Shown here in pieces: positions 42,714-51,054 of a stretch of 64,000 nucleotides of DNA; the stretch's first letter is position 1; each line of letters opens with the position of its first letter. The notes below the pieces were generated by a model. It had not been told where the DNA came from. It did not search any database and worked only from the letters and a program-made list of their open reading frames with translations. Made by a program: the position numbers and the translations under genes. This DNA is from Oscillospiraceae bacterium. GTDB taxonomy: Bacteria; Bacillota; Clostridia; Oscillospirales; Ruminococcaceae. The stretch lies in contig JAEEIA010000065.1 in NCBI GenBank assembly GCA_016281125.1, forward strand, positions 48,143 to 112,142, given 5' to 3'.

Positions 42714-45272
42714 ATGAAATACAGAAAACTTGCGGCAGCAGCTGCAATCACGCTGATTCTACAATCAGCACCGACGGTTCACGCGGTACCGGAATCCACC
42801 CTGCTGGATGTATCGGGCTTCTCTGTCATGGACGAGAACCTTGTTTACATCGGCGCTGACTATCTGAATCCGGCCGCAGTCCTGTTTGACGATCAGGATA
42901 AGGTACCGGCATCACCGGAGAATCCTTCGGTCGCTAAGGATCTCTTTCAGGCGACCGATAAGAGCAAGAACTGGAAGCCGAACTGGCAGTCGGAATTCGG
43001 CGATGATTCCTTTTATATGGATCTTGGCGCGAATTACGTTATCACAGGCATCTGCTTTCTGGATACGAACGGTGTGCAGGACTGGACTGTTGAGGACGGC
43101 GAACCGTTCCAATGGGAACAGCTCGGCAGCTTTACAACAGACGCGTATCAGACATGGCGCGGTATGACGGTTAAGTCACCGCGCGCAACCCGTTATCTTC
43201 GCTTCTCCGCACCAAGCGGCGACAGCGGTGTATCTGAGCTTGCAATCTACGGCTACAAGGATTCCGAGCTGACTGATGCACAAATTGAGAAAACGGCATC
43301 ACATACAGCCGTTTCGCAGAAAATCAAGCTGACGGCCGGGCAGAAAATCGGATTCAATGCGTTTATTGACGATCCGATGACTGCGATTATGGCCGCCGGC
43401 AATGTCCGCGAATACCATAACCTGAGCTGGCTGCTGGATACGGACGGCAAGGTGAAATTTACGCAGGGTACCTGGGGCGACATGGACAGCTACTATGCAG
43501 CGATGCACAATCTCGGCATCAGTATCATTCCTTGCTTTCAGGGCGGCAGCAGCGTGATCACCAAGACTGAAAAGCCGCCGGAGATTCCGGTTCCGGCCGG
43601 TGCGGATCCGACGGATCCGGCCAGCTATGCAATGCACGCGCAGGCGATGTATCAGGTCGCAGCACGGTACGGCAGCAATCCGGATGTTGATCCTGCCACG
43701 CTGAATGTTGCAGCACCGTCTGAGGCCAAAACCGGCCTCGGACTGCTCCGGGCGCTGGAAAACTGCAATGAGCCGAACAAAACATGGAGCGGCAAGGCGA
43801 ATTATTTTACGCCGTATGAGCTGGCTGCCATGTGTTCTGCGGATTTTGACGGCCATGAAGGTACGATTCCGAATGCAGGCGTCAAGCAGGCTGACCCGGA
43901 TTTCCGGCTTGCGGTCGGCGGTCTGCTGAACACCGCTGCAGTGCTGGACTATCTCTCCGAAATGAAGCTGTGGTTTGATTATCACCGCACGGACGGCAAA
44001 TTCGCAGTGGATATCATCAATATTCACATGGGGCCGGATACGGCCAATCCGGAGGATTCGGGCTTTATTGAACGGATCAAAGAAATCCGTAGCTGGATTG
44101 ACCGGAATGCACCGACGACTGAGCTGTGGATCTCCGAATTTGAGATTCCGATGAAAGACTGTGAAGTCGAGGGGCAGGATGCGCATGACGATGAGAACTA
44201 TCAGCTCCGGTATGCGCAGCGGCTTGCGCGAACCTATCTGCTCGGCCTTGCGGGCGGCGCTGACCGGCTGACAAAGTTCCAGCTCCGCGACGAGGGCGAG
44301 GGTGTCTACTACAATTCCGGCATCGTAACCGGAAAAGGGGAGTGGAGCAAAAAACTCGCCTGGTATTACACTTCCTGTATGACAAACGTGCTGAAAGATG
44401 CTTATTTTGCAGCAGACATGACTGACAGTGAATTCATGAAATACTTTTTCATCGACCAGAAATGCGGAAACTCGATTTATGCGCTCTGGCTCCCGAGCAG
44501 CACCGGTCAGGAGGTCAAAAACTGCAAGATCGTCGTACCGGGCAATAATCATGTGTATCTGACTGTTCCTGGCATATACGCAGAGGGCATTACAACAGAG
44601 CTGCCGATTAAGGACGGTATCGTGGAATTCACGGCAACCGAAACGCCGGTTTTTATGACAATCAGCGCAAAGGAAAAGACATTTATAAACGGTAAATACA
44701 AGCAAATTCATCCGCAGATGATCAGCCTGCAACAGGATATGAGCGGGGAAACCTGTGATCTCAGCAAGGTGCCGACCGGTACTGATCTGACGCAGTTCTA
44801 CCGGATGTTCGATGAACCGGACTCAATGCCGGATTATCTCTACGGCGATACAGCCGGATTACAAACACCGGAAACAAATGTTAAGGTTACAAACAAAACG
44901 TGCTATGTGAAACTGGATCAGCCATATATTCTGGACGGTTTCGGTGTCTATGATACATACGGCACCGGCAGTGTAGCGGTGTACGATGCAAACACAGACA
45001 AGCTGTTCTGGAAATCGGATCTCGGGAGCTATATTTCGCGGAGTATTGATATCTGCGCAGATACCGAACCGACGGATCTGCTGAAAATCGTCAAAGGCGG
45101 TGGCGATCTGAACGAGCTGGTGCTGTACGGGTATCCGGCAGCAGAACCGGCTGTAAATGACTGCAATGCAGACGGCCGTTTTGATCTTGGTGATGCAGCA
45201 TCTTTGCGGGACTGGCAAACTGGCCGGCAGCAGATGTTCAGGCAGATCAGTGCCTTGATGCAAGAGATCTGA
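42714..45272 (+). CDS. Secreted clan-A-type glycoside hydrolase with frameshifted C-terminal dockerin
   Basis: An 852-residue secreted protein. Signal peptide residues 1-24 (TVHAVPES). A discoidin-like (F5/8C-type) module (about 30-180) is followed by a TIM-barrel region (about 205-560) with ENCNEPNKTW (Asn-Glu acid/base, about residue 351) and TELWISEFEIP (nucleophile Glu, about 475), the layout of clan A hydrolases such as GH39 or GH5-like enzymes; I cannot name the family. A second discoidin-like module (about 690-810) precedes a dockerin first repeat (DCNADGRFDLGDAASLRDW). The frame then ends in QISALMQEI. The neighbouring frame continues as CLDARDLTILKRALI up to a TAA at 45298, exactly the missing second dockerin repeat, so one base is lost or gained around 45215-45235. 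Confidence 0.85.
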   Translation: MKYRKLAAAAAITLILQSAPTVHAVPESTLLDVSGFSVMDENLVYIGADYLNPAAVLFDDQDKVPASPENPSVAKDLFQATDKSKNWKPNWQSEFGDDSFYMDLGANYVITGICFLDTNGVQDWTVEDGEPFQWEQLGSFTTDAYQTWRGMTVKSPRATRYLRFSAPSGDSGVSELAIYGYKDSELTDAQIEKTASHTAVSQKIKLTAGQKIGFNAFIDDPMTAIMAAGNVREYHNLSWLLDTDGKVKFTQGTWGDMDSYYAAMHNLGISIIPCFQGGSSVITKTEKPPEIPVPAGADPTDPASYAMHAQAMYQVAARYGSNPDVDPATLNVAAPSEAKTGLGLLRALENCNEPNKTWSGKANYFTPYELAAMCSADFDGHEGTIPNAGVKQADPDFRLAVGGLLNTAAVLDYLSEMKLWFDYHRTDGKFAVDIINIHMGPDTANPEDSGFIERIKEIRSWIDRNAPTTELWISEFEIPMKDCEVEGQDAHDDENYQLRYAQRLARTYLLGLAGGADRLTKFQLRDEGEGVYYNSGIVTGKGEWSKKLAWYYTSCMTNVLKDAYFAADMTDSEFMKYFFIDQKCGNSIYALWLPSSTGQEVKNCKIVVPGNNHVYLTVPGIYAEGITTELPIKDGIVEFTATETPVFMTISAKEKTFINGKYKQIHPQMISLQQDMSGETCDLSKVPTGTDLTQFYRMFDEPDSMPDYLYGDTAGLQTPETNVKVTNKTCYVKLDQPYILDGFGVYDTYGTGSVAVYDANTDKLFWKSDLGSYISRSIDICADTEPTDLLKIVKGGGDLNELVLYGYPAAEPAVNDCNADGRFDLGDAASLRDWQTGRQQMFRQISALMQEI

Positions 45273-45298
45273 CAATTCTGAAACGCGCACTCATATAA

Positions 45299-45618
45299 TA
45301 TGAATCAACCCCCGTGCGGCATACGGCGAGAGGCTGCACGGGGTTGATATCCGGAAATTCGCAGGGGGATAAGAATAGAATCCTGCCGGTTCCACCATAT
45401 AATTGCATCTAATCGACATTTGGCGCAATTACAGCATATCAAACTGTACTCAAGGAAAAAAGAGAAGCGTCCCTCAAAGATGCGCTCAGAACCCCACAGG
45501 ATGCCGTTAAACGCCTCTGAAAGTGTGGAATCCCATATGCGTGAATCAGAAAAGAGTTGACATTCCTCCGCCTTTCTGGTATAATCATGATGTTATTGCG
45601 TAAAGAAAGGAAATCATC
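45299..45618 (+). other. 320-base intergenic stretch with a strong hairpin
   Basis: It opens with the stem ATCAACCCC.GTGC / GCACGGGGTTGAT (about 45303-45348), which lacks a T run but is well placed to end the glycoside hydrolase transcript. The next 200 bases contain no convincing gene; a 36-codon open stretch (ending at about 45516) has no start codon or ribosome-binding site. The azlC promoter closes the region. Confidence 0.6.
45557..45585 (+). promoter_or_regulatory. Promoter of azlCD
   Basis: TTGACA (45557-45562), 17-base spacer, TATAAT (45580-45585). Confidence 0.9.
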
Positions 45619-46323
45619 ATGCTGACATTTCGTAAAGGTTTGATGAACGGCATCGGCATTGCGCTTGGGTATCTGTCCGTATCGTTCAGCTTCGGCATTC
45701 TGGCTGTGCACTCCGGGCTGACCGTCTGGCAGGCTGTTTTGATCTCGCTGACGAACCTGACTTCTGCCGGACAGGTTGCCGGTGTCGGACTGATTGCTGC
45801 CGGTGCGGCGCCGCTTGAGCTGTTTCTCGCAGAGCTTATCATCAATATCCGCTATGCGCTGATGAGTCTGGCACTGTCACAGAAAGCCGGAAGTGCATTC
45901 CGTTTGCCGCACAGACTGCTTGCTTCATTCGGCATCACCGATGAAATCTTTGCGGTTGCGTCCTTGCAGCGGGAACCGCTCAAGCCTGCATTTATGTACG
46001 GGATTATTCTGATTTCGTTCCTTGGCTGGAGCTTGGGTACATGGCTCGGAGCTGCTGCCGGAACCTTGCTGCCGGAAAAGCTGACCAATGCACTCGGCAT
46101 TGCGCTGTACGGCATGTTTCTCGCAATTATTTTGCCGCCTGCACGTAAATCCAAAGGAATTCTTGCGGTTGTGATATTTGCTGCTGCTTGCTCTGTCTTG
46201 CTGAAAGTCACACTCAAATGGATGAGCGGCGGCTTTGTGCTGATTATCGCGTCGCTGGCAGCAGCAGTATTCGGCGCATTGTGCTTTCCGGTGGATCCGG
46301 ATCAGACGGAGGTGCAGGAATGA
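45619..46323 (+). CDS. azlC: AzlC-type branched-chain amino acid exporter large subunit
   Basis: A 234-residue membrane protein of the AzlC family (BrnF/YgaZ type), the larger subunit of a two-component exporter for branched-chain amino acids and analogues. The typical N-terminal region (GLMNGIGIALGYLSVSFSFGILAV) and GFGITDE-like segment (LASFGITDEIFAVA) are visible. AAAGG precedes the ATG. The stop overlaps the start of azlD (ATGA). Confidence 0.92.
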   Translation: MLTFRKGLMNGIGIALGYLSVSFSFGILAVHSGLTVWQAVLISLTNLTSAGQVAGVGLIAAGAAPLELFLAELIINIRYALMSLALSQKAGSAFRLPHRLLASFGITDEIFAVASLQREPLKPAFMYGIILISFLGWSLGTWLGAAAGTLLPEKLTNALGIALYGMFLAIILPPARKSKGILAVVIFAAACSVLLKVTLKWMSGGFVLIIASLAAAVFGALCFPVDPDQTEVQE

Positions 46324-46634
46324 CAACCCGTATTCTATTTTCGATTGCAGTCATGGCTCTGACAACATATCTGATCCGCATGGTGCCGTTCGTGTTCTTT
46401 CGCAGAAAAATCCGGAACCGTTTCATTCAGAATTTGTTGTATTATATCCCGTACGCCGTGCTGAGCGCCATGACGATTCCTGCGATTTTCTATGCGACAA
46501 ATGATCTGCCGTCAGCGATTGCCGGTACGGTTATCGCTGTGATACTGGCATTTTTCGGCTGTCCGCTGATTGTCGTCGCGCTTGCGGCATCGGCCGCTGC
46601 TTACCTGGCCATGCTTTTGCTGCCGCTGCTGTAA
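46320..46634 (+). CDS. azlD: AzlD-type branched-chain amino acid exporter small subunit
   Basis: A 104-residue protein with four hydrophobic helices (TRILFSIAVMALTTYLIRMV, then LLYYIPYAVLSAMTIPAIF), typical AzlD/BrnE. It starts within the azlC stop codon (ATGA), so the two subunits are translationally coupled. Its 3' end overlaps the convergent flippase gene by 34 bases, and no terminator lies between them. Confidence 0.92.
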   Translation: MTTRILFSIAVMALTTYLIRMVPFVFFRRKIRNRFIQNLLYYIPYAVLSAMTIPAIFYATNDLPSAIAGTVIAVILAFFGCPLIVVALAASAAAYLAMLLLPLL

Positions 46635-48133
46635 TAACACAGCTTTCCGCCGCTGTTTTTTGGTCGCTTCTGCATCAGATACAGGATCCCCCAATAAGCA
46701 GCGGCGCTGATGATCGCCGCCGGAATTGCACATAATCCTTTATCCGGCATCAGGCGGCTCATGATATTCGGCACCGGCATACTGAGGAATAACGCTGTCA
46801 GCGGCATCAGAAGAATCCGCCGCCAGACAGGTTTGAGCCCGGTTACGCGAAGTACAAAATACAGCCTCACAGCATTTCCCGAGAGATTGCAGGTCAGATA
46901 CGAGAGGACAATGCCGTAAAAACCGAACAGCGGGACACAGATCAGCAGGACGGAAATCCGGACGATGTATTCTGCCAGATAATTGACTGAGGAGAAGCTC
47001 TGACGGCCGAGTCCGCGCAGGATTCCCTCCAGCACGATTTCCAGATAGATAAACGGAACGATCGGCGCCATGATGCGCAGGATTTCTCCGGTAAACCGGT
47101 TTCCGCCAAGCAGCGCGCCAATTTGCACGCCCAGCTGACCGATCAGCAAGACAACGCAAATCGCATACGATGCAGTCTGTTCGAGGATTCGCTCTGTCTG
47201 AATGCGGATTTCATCCTCTTGATGCGCCGCGCGTGCTCTTGAGAATTGCGGTACCAGAAGCGCTGACTGGCAGCACTGCACCACAGACGGAAAGAACAGC
47301 GTCGGGATGATGATTGCTTCAAATTCCCCAAACTGCGAGAGCGCCTGTTCCGTACTGTTGCCGTATTGCAGCAGTGTCAGCGGAACAAGTGCATCATTTG
47401 CACTGCTCAGCAGTGCAATCAAACACGCATTGCCGATTATCGGCAGAACCAGCCTCAAAAACCGCGGAAAAGAAAAGCTGCATACACATGAAACTTCTGT
47501 GCGGGGGAGCCTCGCTGCGGCCAGAAACAGCAGCGTACTCCCCTGCCCCGCCAGAACAGATAACGAAAATGCGTGTAAAATCGTGATTTTTCCGTCATGG
47601 AGCAGAAACACTGCACAGAATGCCATCGAACCGGAGCGGATCAGAAACTCGATGTATTCCGCAACGGCCGGGATATAGACGCGCTGATAGGCGTAGCATC
47701 GCCCTTTCAGGCACCCGGATAACGCAGACATCGGCAATGCCAGACATAGCATCCGGACTGCTGTGACGGTGCTGCCGCTTTCCGGAAACCGCTTCGTCAT
47801 CAGCGGAGCTGCCAAAAACAGAATCGCTGTGACGGTGATGCTCAGGATTGCACAAAAGCGCAGAATATACCGGAAAATATTCACAGGATTGCCGCCGCAG
47901 CCCATTTCCTCCGAAACAAAACGGCTGACTGCGACGAATCCGCTACCGCTGCTCAATACTGCGGCCAGCCCGAAAAACGAACCCATCAGCGTCATCACGC
48001 CGACCGAAGCAGAACCGATCCGTCTGGTCAGAAACACATTGAACAGCAGTCCGAGTCCCTGCAATCCGACAGAAAACAAACTCAGCACCGTTGTTTCGAC
48101 AAGCATCCTGTCCCGTTTGTTCCGTATACGCAT
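46601..48133 (-). CDS. SpoVB/MurJ-like polysaccharide or lipid flippase (MOP superfamily)
   Basis: A membrane protein of 510 residues with about 12-14 hydrophobic segments and the MOP-superfamily opening ETTVLSLFSVGLQGLGLLFNVFLTRRIG. It resembles stage V sporulation protein B and related Wzx/MurJ-like lipid-linked sugar flippases. ATG 48133 was chosen because GGTGAGG lies just before it; in-frame ATGs at 48163 and 48154 have no ribosome-binding site and lie in the previous gene's terminator region. No spore genes are nearby, so the SpoVB name should be read only as a family label. Confidence 0.82.
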   Translation of the reverse strand: MRIRNKRDRMLVETTVLSLFSVGLQGLGLLFNVFLTRRIGSASVGVMTLMGSFFGLAAVLSSGSGFVAVSRFVSEEMGCGGNPVNIFRYILRFCAILSITVTAILFLAAPLMTKRFPESGSTVTAVRMLCLALPMSALSGCLKGRCYAYQRVYIPAVAEYIEFLIRSGSMAFCAVFLLHDGKITILHAFSLSVLAGQGSTLLFLAAARLPRTEVSCVCSFSFPRFLRLVLPIIGNACLIALLSSANDALVPLTLLQYGNSTEQALSQFGEFEAIIIPTLFFPSVVQCCQSALLVPQFSRARAAHQEDEIRIQTERILEQTASYAICVVLLIGQLGVQIGALLGGNRFTGEILRIMAPIVPFIYLEIVLEGILRGLGRQSFSSVNYLAEYIVRISVLLICVPLFGFYGIVLSYLTCNLSGNAVRLYFVLRVTGLKPVWRRILLMPLTALFLSMPVPNIMSRLMPDKGLCAIPAAIISAAAYWGILYLMQKRPKNSGGKLCYYSSGSKSMAR

Positions 48134-48163
48134 AGCCTCACCCCGGTTCAGCATATGAAACAA

Positions 48164-48207
48164 ACAAAAAAATCAGAACCCGCCGGAGTTTCCCACCGGC
48201 GGGTTCT
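48164..48207 (-). terminator. Terminator of the two-component operon
   Basis: On the minus strand a GAACCCGCCGG / CCGGCGGTTC stem (one bulged base) is followed by TTTTTTT. Confidence 0.82.
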
Positions 48208-48211
48208 TTCA

Positions 48212-50191
48212 TCATGTTGAGAATACTGCGGTAAATGTCACAAGCTGATTTTCACTTGATACGCTGATTTTGCCGCCCATCTGATTCACAATGCTCTTTG
48301 CGATGCTCAGTCCAAGGCCGGAGCCGTTCGGGCTGCCCTCGGTATCGACACGGTAGAAGCGGTCAAACAGATGACTGAGCTGTTCCGGCGGAATATCCTT
48401 TGCCGTATTGGAAACTGCAAGACGGATTTTTCCCTGCGCATCCTTGGAAAGCGAAACCGTAATCAGTGCCTTCGGAACCGAATGCACGACAGCATTATCC
48501 AACAGAATCGAGAGCAGCTGCTTGACATCGTCCTCCTCTGCGCGCAGCATCACCTTGCGCTGGATAACGGTGTTCAGCGTTTTGCCTTTCTCATAAATCA
48601 CAGGCTCAAAGCTGAGGCAGATGTTCGATACGGTATCGCTGAGTGACATGACCGTTCCATGCGTTTTCGCATTTGATGCATGATCCATTCTTGCGATGGA
48701 AAGCAGATTGGAAATCAGCTTTGACATGCGCATCGTTTCGGACTGGATGTAATTGAGCCACTTGCTCTGACCGGATACTGAAGCACCCGGATCCGACATA
48801 ATCACCTCTGTGTTCGCAGAGATTACCGCCAGCGGCGTCTTCAGCTCATGCGAAGCATCTGCAACAAACTGCTTCTGCTTTTCCCATGCTGTTGCAATCG
48901 GTGTTACAGTCCATTTTGCAAGCAGCCAGCTGATGCAGAACATAATCAGCAGGCCGACAATTCCGATCAGCAGGAAAATGAATACGAGCTTGTTAATTGT
49001 GGCGCGTTCCGGGGAGCGGTCCAGTAAAATCAGGTTGGAACCGCCGGAACCCATGCTGGTCATGAACCGGTATTCAGAATTAAAGATTTGCATGGTGCCG
49101 AACTGGTTGCCTTTGATCGACATCTGATTGATTGCGGATTTGACGATCTCAAAGCTCTCATCCCAGTTTGGATTTGCATTCAGGCCGGCATAAGAAATCA
49201 GATTGCCGTCTTCATCCATCTGTGCAAGCAGTGCATTCGGCACAAAATGGCCTTCCTTGACCGGTACGACGGCAGCGGCTGTGGTTTCGGTCTGCGGTTC
49301 GGTTGTCTGTGGCTTCGGGAGCGAAGTCACTACGCCGGCATACGGTGAAACCTCTTGCGGATCGTATGCATCGTCAGGAGTGTACGCATCCGGCATCTCG
49401 CTGGACGGATCGTCCTCCTGACCTGCCGGATCGGAATGTTCAATGACCGGTTCGGTCGTTGTAAAGAACGATTTCGGCGCCTGAGAACGGGTTGTTTCCG
49501 ATGGTGCATCCTGTCTGTCATCCCCCTGACGGTCTGGCGAAGGCTGATAGGGCTTTGCGCCGAGCTTCGGTTCTTCGCGCTGCTGCGGCGTCTGCTGGAC
49601 GCTGCTGTCATCATTTTCCTGCTGCGGCGTCTGTACCCACCAGCCCCATTGCTGCTGTCCGCCCTGCGGGTTTTGTTCTTCCTGCTGGCTCTCATCCTTT
49701 TTCCAGGGATCTGCCGCATCCGGATTATATCCCGGGCTGTTTACCCACGGATTATATGCCCAGGGATTATATGCCCACGGGTTGTAAATCCACGGGTTGT
49801 AAATCCACGGGTTATATCCCCACGGCATTGTCTGCTGTGTTGACTGCTGATCGTCCTTCTGCTCTGCCTCCTGGCTCTGCTGCTGTCCCCACTGACCGTA
49901 CCACGGCGTTGAGCCCTGATACCCCTCAGCGAGCAGTATCACACCCGGCTCTGAATCTGCGCATTGCATCAGCTCCGGCTCTGTTTGCGTCGTCCGTCCG
50001 GTCGGGGACGGTGTATCCCGGAACTGACTCGGCAGATTGGCTTCGTCGAGCATTTTCTGCATCACGCGATAGGATGCATTGACTTCCGAATGATACAGGA
50101 ATCCGAACAGCACACCGAGAAAGATCATCAGCGTGCCGCTGAGCAGCGCCATGTTCGTAATCAGATAGCGCAGCCTGAGTTTTTTAATCAT
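48212..50191 (-). CDS. Sensor histidine kinase with Gln/Pro/Tyr/Trp-rich extracytoplasmic domain
   Basis: A 659-residue membrane sensor kinase, partner of the response regulator encoded 37 bases upstream. TM1 is about 13-33 and TM2 about 402-425. The outer region (about 35-400) is highly unusual: Gln/Asp/Glu/Pro-rich low complexity with five tandem YNPW pentapeptides (about 123-149), a Trp/Gln patch (QQQWGWWVQTPQQ) and Thr/Pro stretches; only its last 80 residues (VPNALLAQMDEDGNLISYAG) look folded. The cytoplasmic part has HisKA (ASHELKTPLAV, His about 448), and ATPase boxes N (LLSILLDNAVVHS), F (HLFDRFYRVD) and G (NGSGLGLSIAK). There is no recognisable HAMP domain. The signal is unknown. Confidence 0.93.
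   Translation of the reverse strand: MIKKLRLRYLITNMALLSGTLMIFLGVLFGFLYHSEVNASYRVMQKMLDEANLPSQFRDTPSPTGRTTQTEPELMQCADSEPGVILLAEGYQGSTPWYGQWGQQQSQEAEQKDDQQSTQQTMPWGYNPWIYNPWIYNPWAYNPWAYNPWVNSPGYNPDAADPWKKDESQQEEQNPQGGQQQWGWWVQTPQQENDDSSVQQTPQQREEPKLGAKPYQPSPDRQGDDRQDAPSETTRSQAPKSFFTTTEPVIEHSDPAGQEDDPSSEMPDAYTPDDAYDPQEVSPYAGVVTSLPKPQTTEPQTETTAAAVVPVKEGHFVPNALLAQMDEDGNLISYAGLNANPNWDESFEIVKSAINQMSIKGNQFGTMQIFNSEYRFMTSMGSGGSNLILLDRSPERATINKLVFIFLLIGIVGLLIMFCISWLLAKWTVTPIATAWEKQKQFVADASHELKTPLAVISANTEVIMSDPGASVSGQSKWLNYIQSETMRMSKLISNLLSIARMDHASNAKTHGTVMSLSDTVSNICLSFEPVIYEKGKTLNTVIQRKVMLRAEEDDVKQLLSILLDNAVVHSVPKALITVSLSKDAQGKIRLAVSNTAKDIPPEQLSHLFDRFYRVDTEGSPNGSGLGLSIAKSIVNQMGGKISVSSENQLVTFTAVFST
49745..49825 (-). 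repeat. 15-bp tandem repeat coding for YNPW pentapeptides in the sensor kinase
   Basis: Five consecutive 15-base units of the CCACGGGTT(G/A)TA(A/T)A type (plus-strand reading) encode IYNPW, IYNPW, AYNPW, AYNPW and a flanking GYNPW/VNSPG. Two units (49775-49804) are identical. Confidence 0.92.
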
Positions 50192-50228
50192 TGTTACCGC
50201 CCTCCTTTCTGAAGCCGTATATTCCGGC

Positions 50229-50909
50229 TTACGCTTCCTTTTCTTCCAGACAATATCCCACGCCGCGCACGGTCTTGATTGCGACCTTTGACTTCATGTG
50301 CGCGAGCTTTTTGCGCAGAAAGCTGACATAGACTTCCACATTGTTATTTTCCGCATCGGATTCATATCCCCAGATCTTGACAATCAGCGTTTCCTTTGAT
50401 AGAATCCGGCTTCCGTTTTTCAGGAACAGCTCCATCATGGAGAATTCCTTCAAGCCTAACTTGAATGAGTTTTTGCCGCAGAACAGCTCATATGTAGACA
50501 GATTCAGCGTCAGGTCGCTCCATGTCAGAACATTCTCAAAAATGACATTCGCATTTCTGCGGTAGAGCGAACGGATCCGGGCAAGCAGCTCCTCAGAGGA
50601 GAACGGCTTTGTCATGTAATCGTCTGCGCCGACATCCAGTCCGGAAACCTTATCCTGCACGGTATCCTTGGCCGTCAGCAGCAGGACCGGCATTGTCAGC
50701 TTGTTCTTGCGGATTTCCCGCAGCACGTCCAGACCGTTCATGCGCGGGAGCATAACGTCCAGCACGATAATGTCATAGATACCGGAAAGCGCATTGTCCA
50801 GCCCGGATTCTCCGTCATAACATGCGTCAACGATATACTTGTTTTTATGGAAGATCTGAACGAGCGCATCAGACAGCGCGACCTCGTCCTCAACTAACAG
50901 AATTCGCAT
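50229..50909 (-). CDS. OmpR-family response regulator
   Basis: A 226-residue two-component regulator. Receiver domain 1-120 with acidic pair ED (7-8), phospho-acceptor Asp51 in IIVLDVMLPRMNGLD and Lys in DYMTKPFSSEELLAR; C-terminal winged helix (about 128-224, ending VKIWGYESDAENNNVEVYVSFLRKKL and TVRGVGYCLE). It is transcribed first, followed by the sensor kinase gene. The promoter contains a perfect inverted repeat that may be its own binding site. Confidence 0.96.
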   Translation of the reverse strand: MRILLVEDEVALSDALVQIFHKNKYIVDACYDGESGLDNALSGIYDIIVLDVMLPRMNGLDVLREIRKNKLTMPVLLLTAKDTVQDKVSGLDVGADDYMTKPFSSEELLARIRSLYRRNANVIFENVLTWSDLTLNLSTYELFCGKNSFKLGLKEFSMMELFLKNGSRILSKETLIVKIWGYESDAENNNVEVYVSFLRKKLAHMKSKVAIKTVRGVGYCLEEKEA

Positions 50910-50946
50910 GGATTGATCATCCTCCCAGTGATTCTCTTCTATTTAT

Positions 50947-50980
50947 ATTATACATGAACACTTGAAAAATAGCAAGTGTT
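50947..50980 (-). promoter_or_regulatory. Promoter and inverted repeat upstream of the response regulator
   Basis: Minus strand TTGCTA (50975-50970), 17-base spacer, TATAAT (50952-50947). The inverted repeat AACACTTG (50957-50964) / CAAGTGTT (50973-50980), eight bases apart, covers the spacer and -35 box and lies between this operon and the divergent amidase gene. Confidence 0.8.
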
Positions 50981-51054
50981 TTGCAGAAATTTGTGCACAT
51001 ATTTCTGTTTTGCAGCATAATATATAGCAATATTTCAGAAAGAGGTGTGCCGTT

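Noticed and set aside
45410..45516. Open stretch STFGAITAYQTVLKEK...VKRL before azlC that looks protein-like
   Set aside because: It has no start codon or ribosome-binding site, two other frames are also open here, and no family was recognised; a decayed gene cannot be shown.
45439..45711. Minus-strand 90-codon ORF over the azlC promoter
   Set aside because: It runs antisense across a clear promoter and the azlC start and has no family resemblance.
46601..48133. Sporulation role for the SpoVB-like flippase
   Set aside because: No other sporulation gene is in the window and the family includes general lipid-linked sugar flippases.
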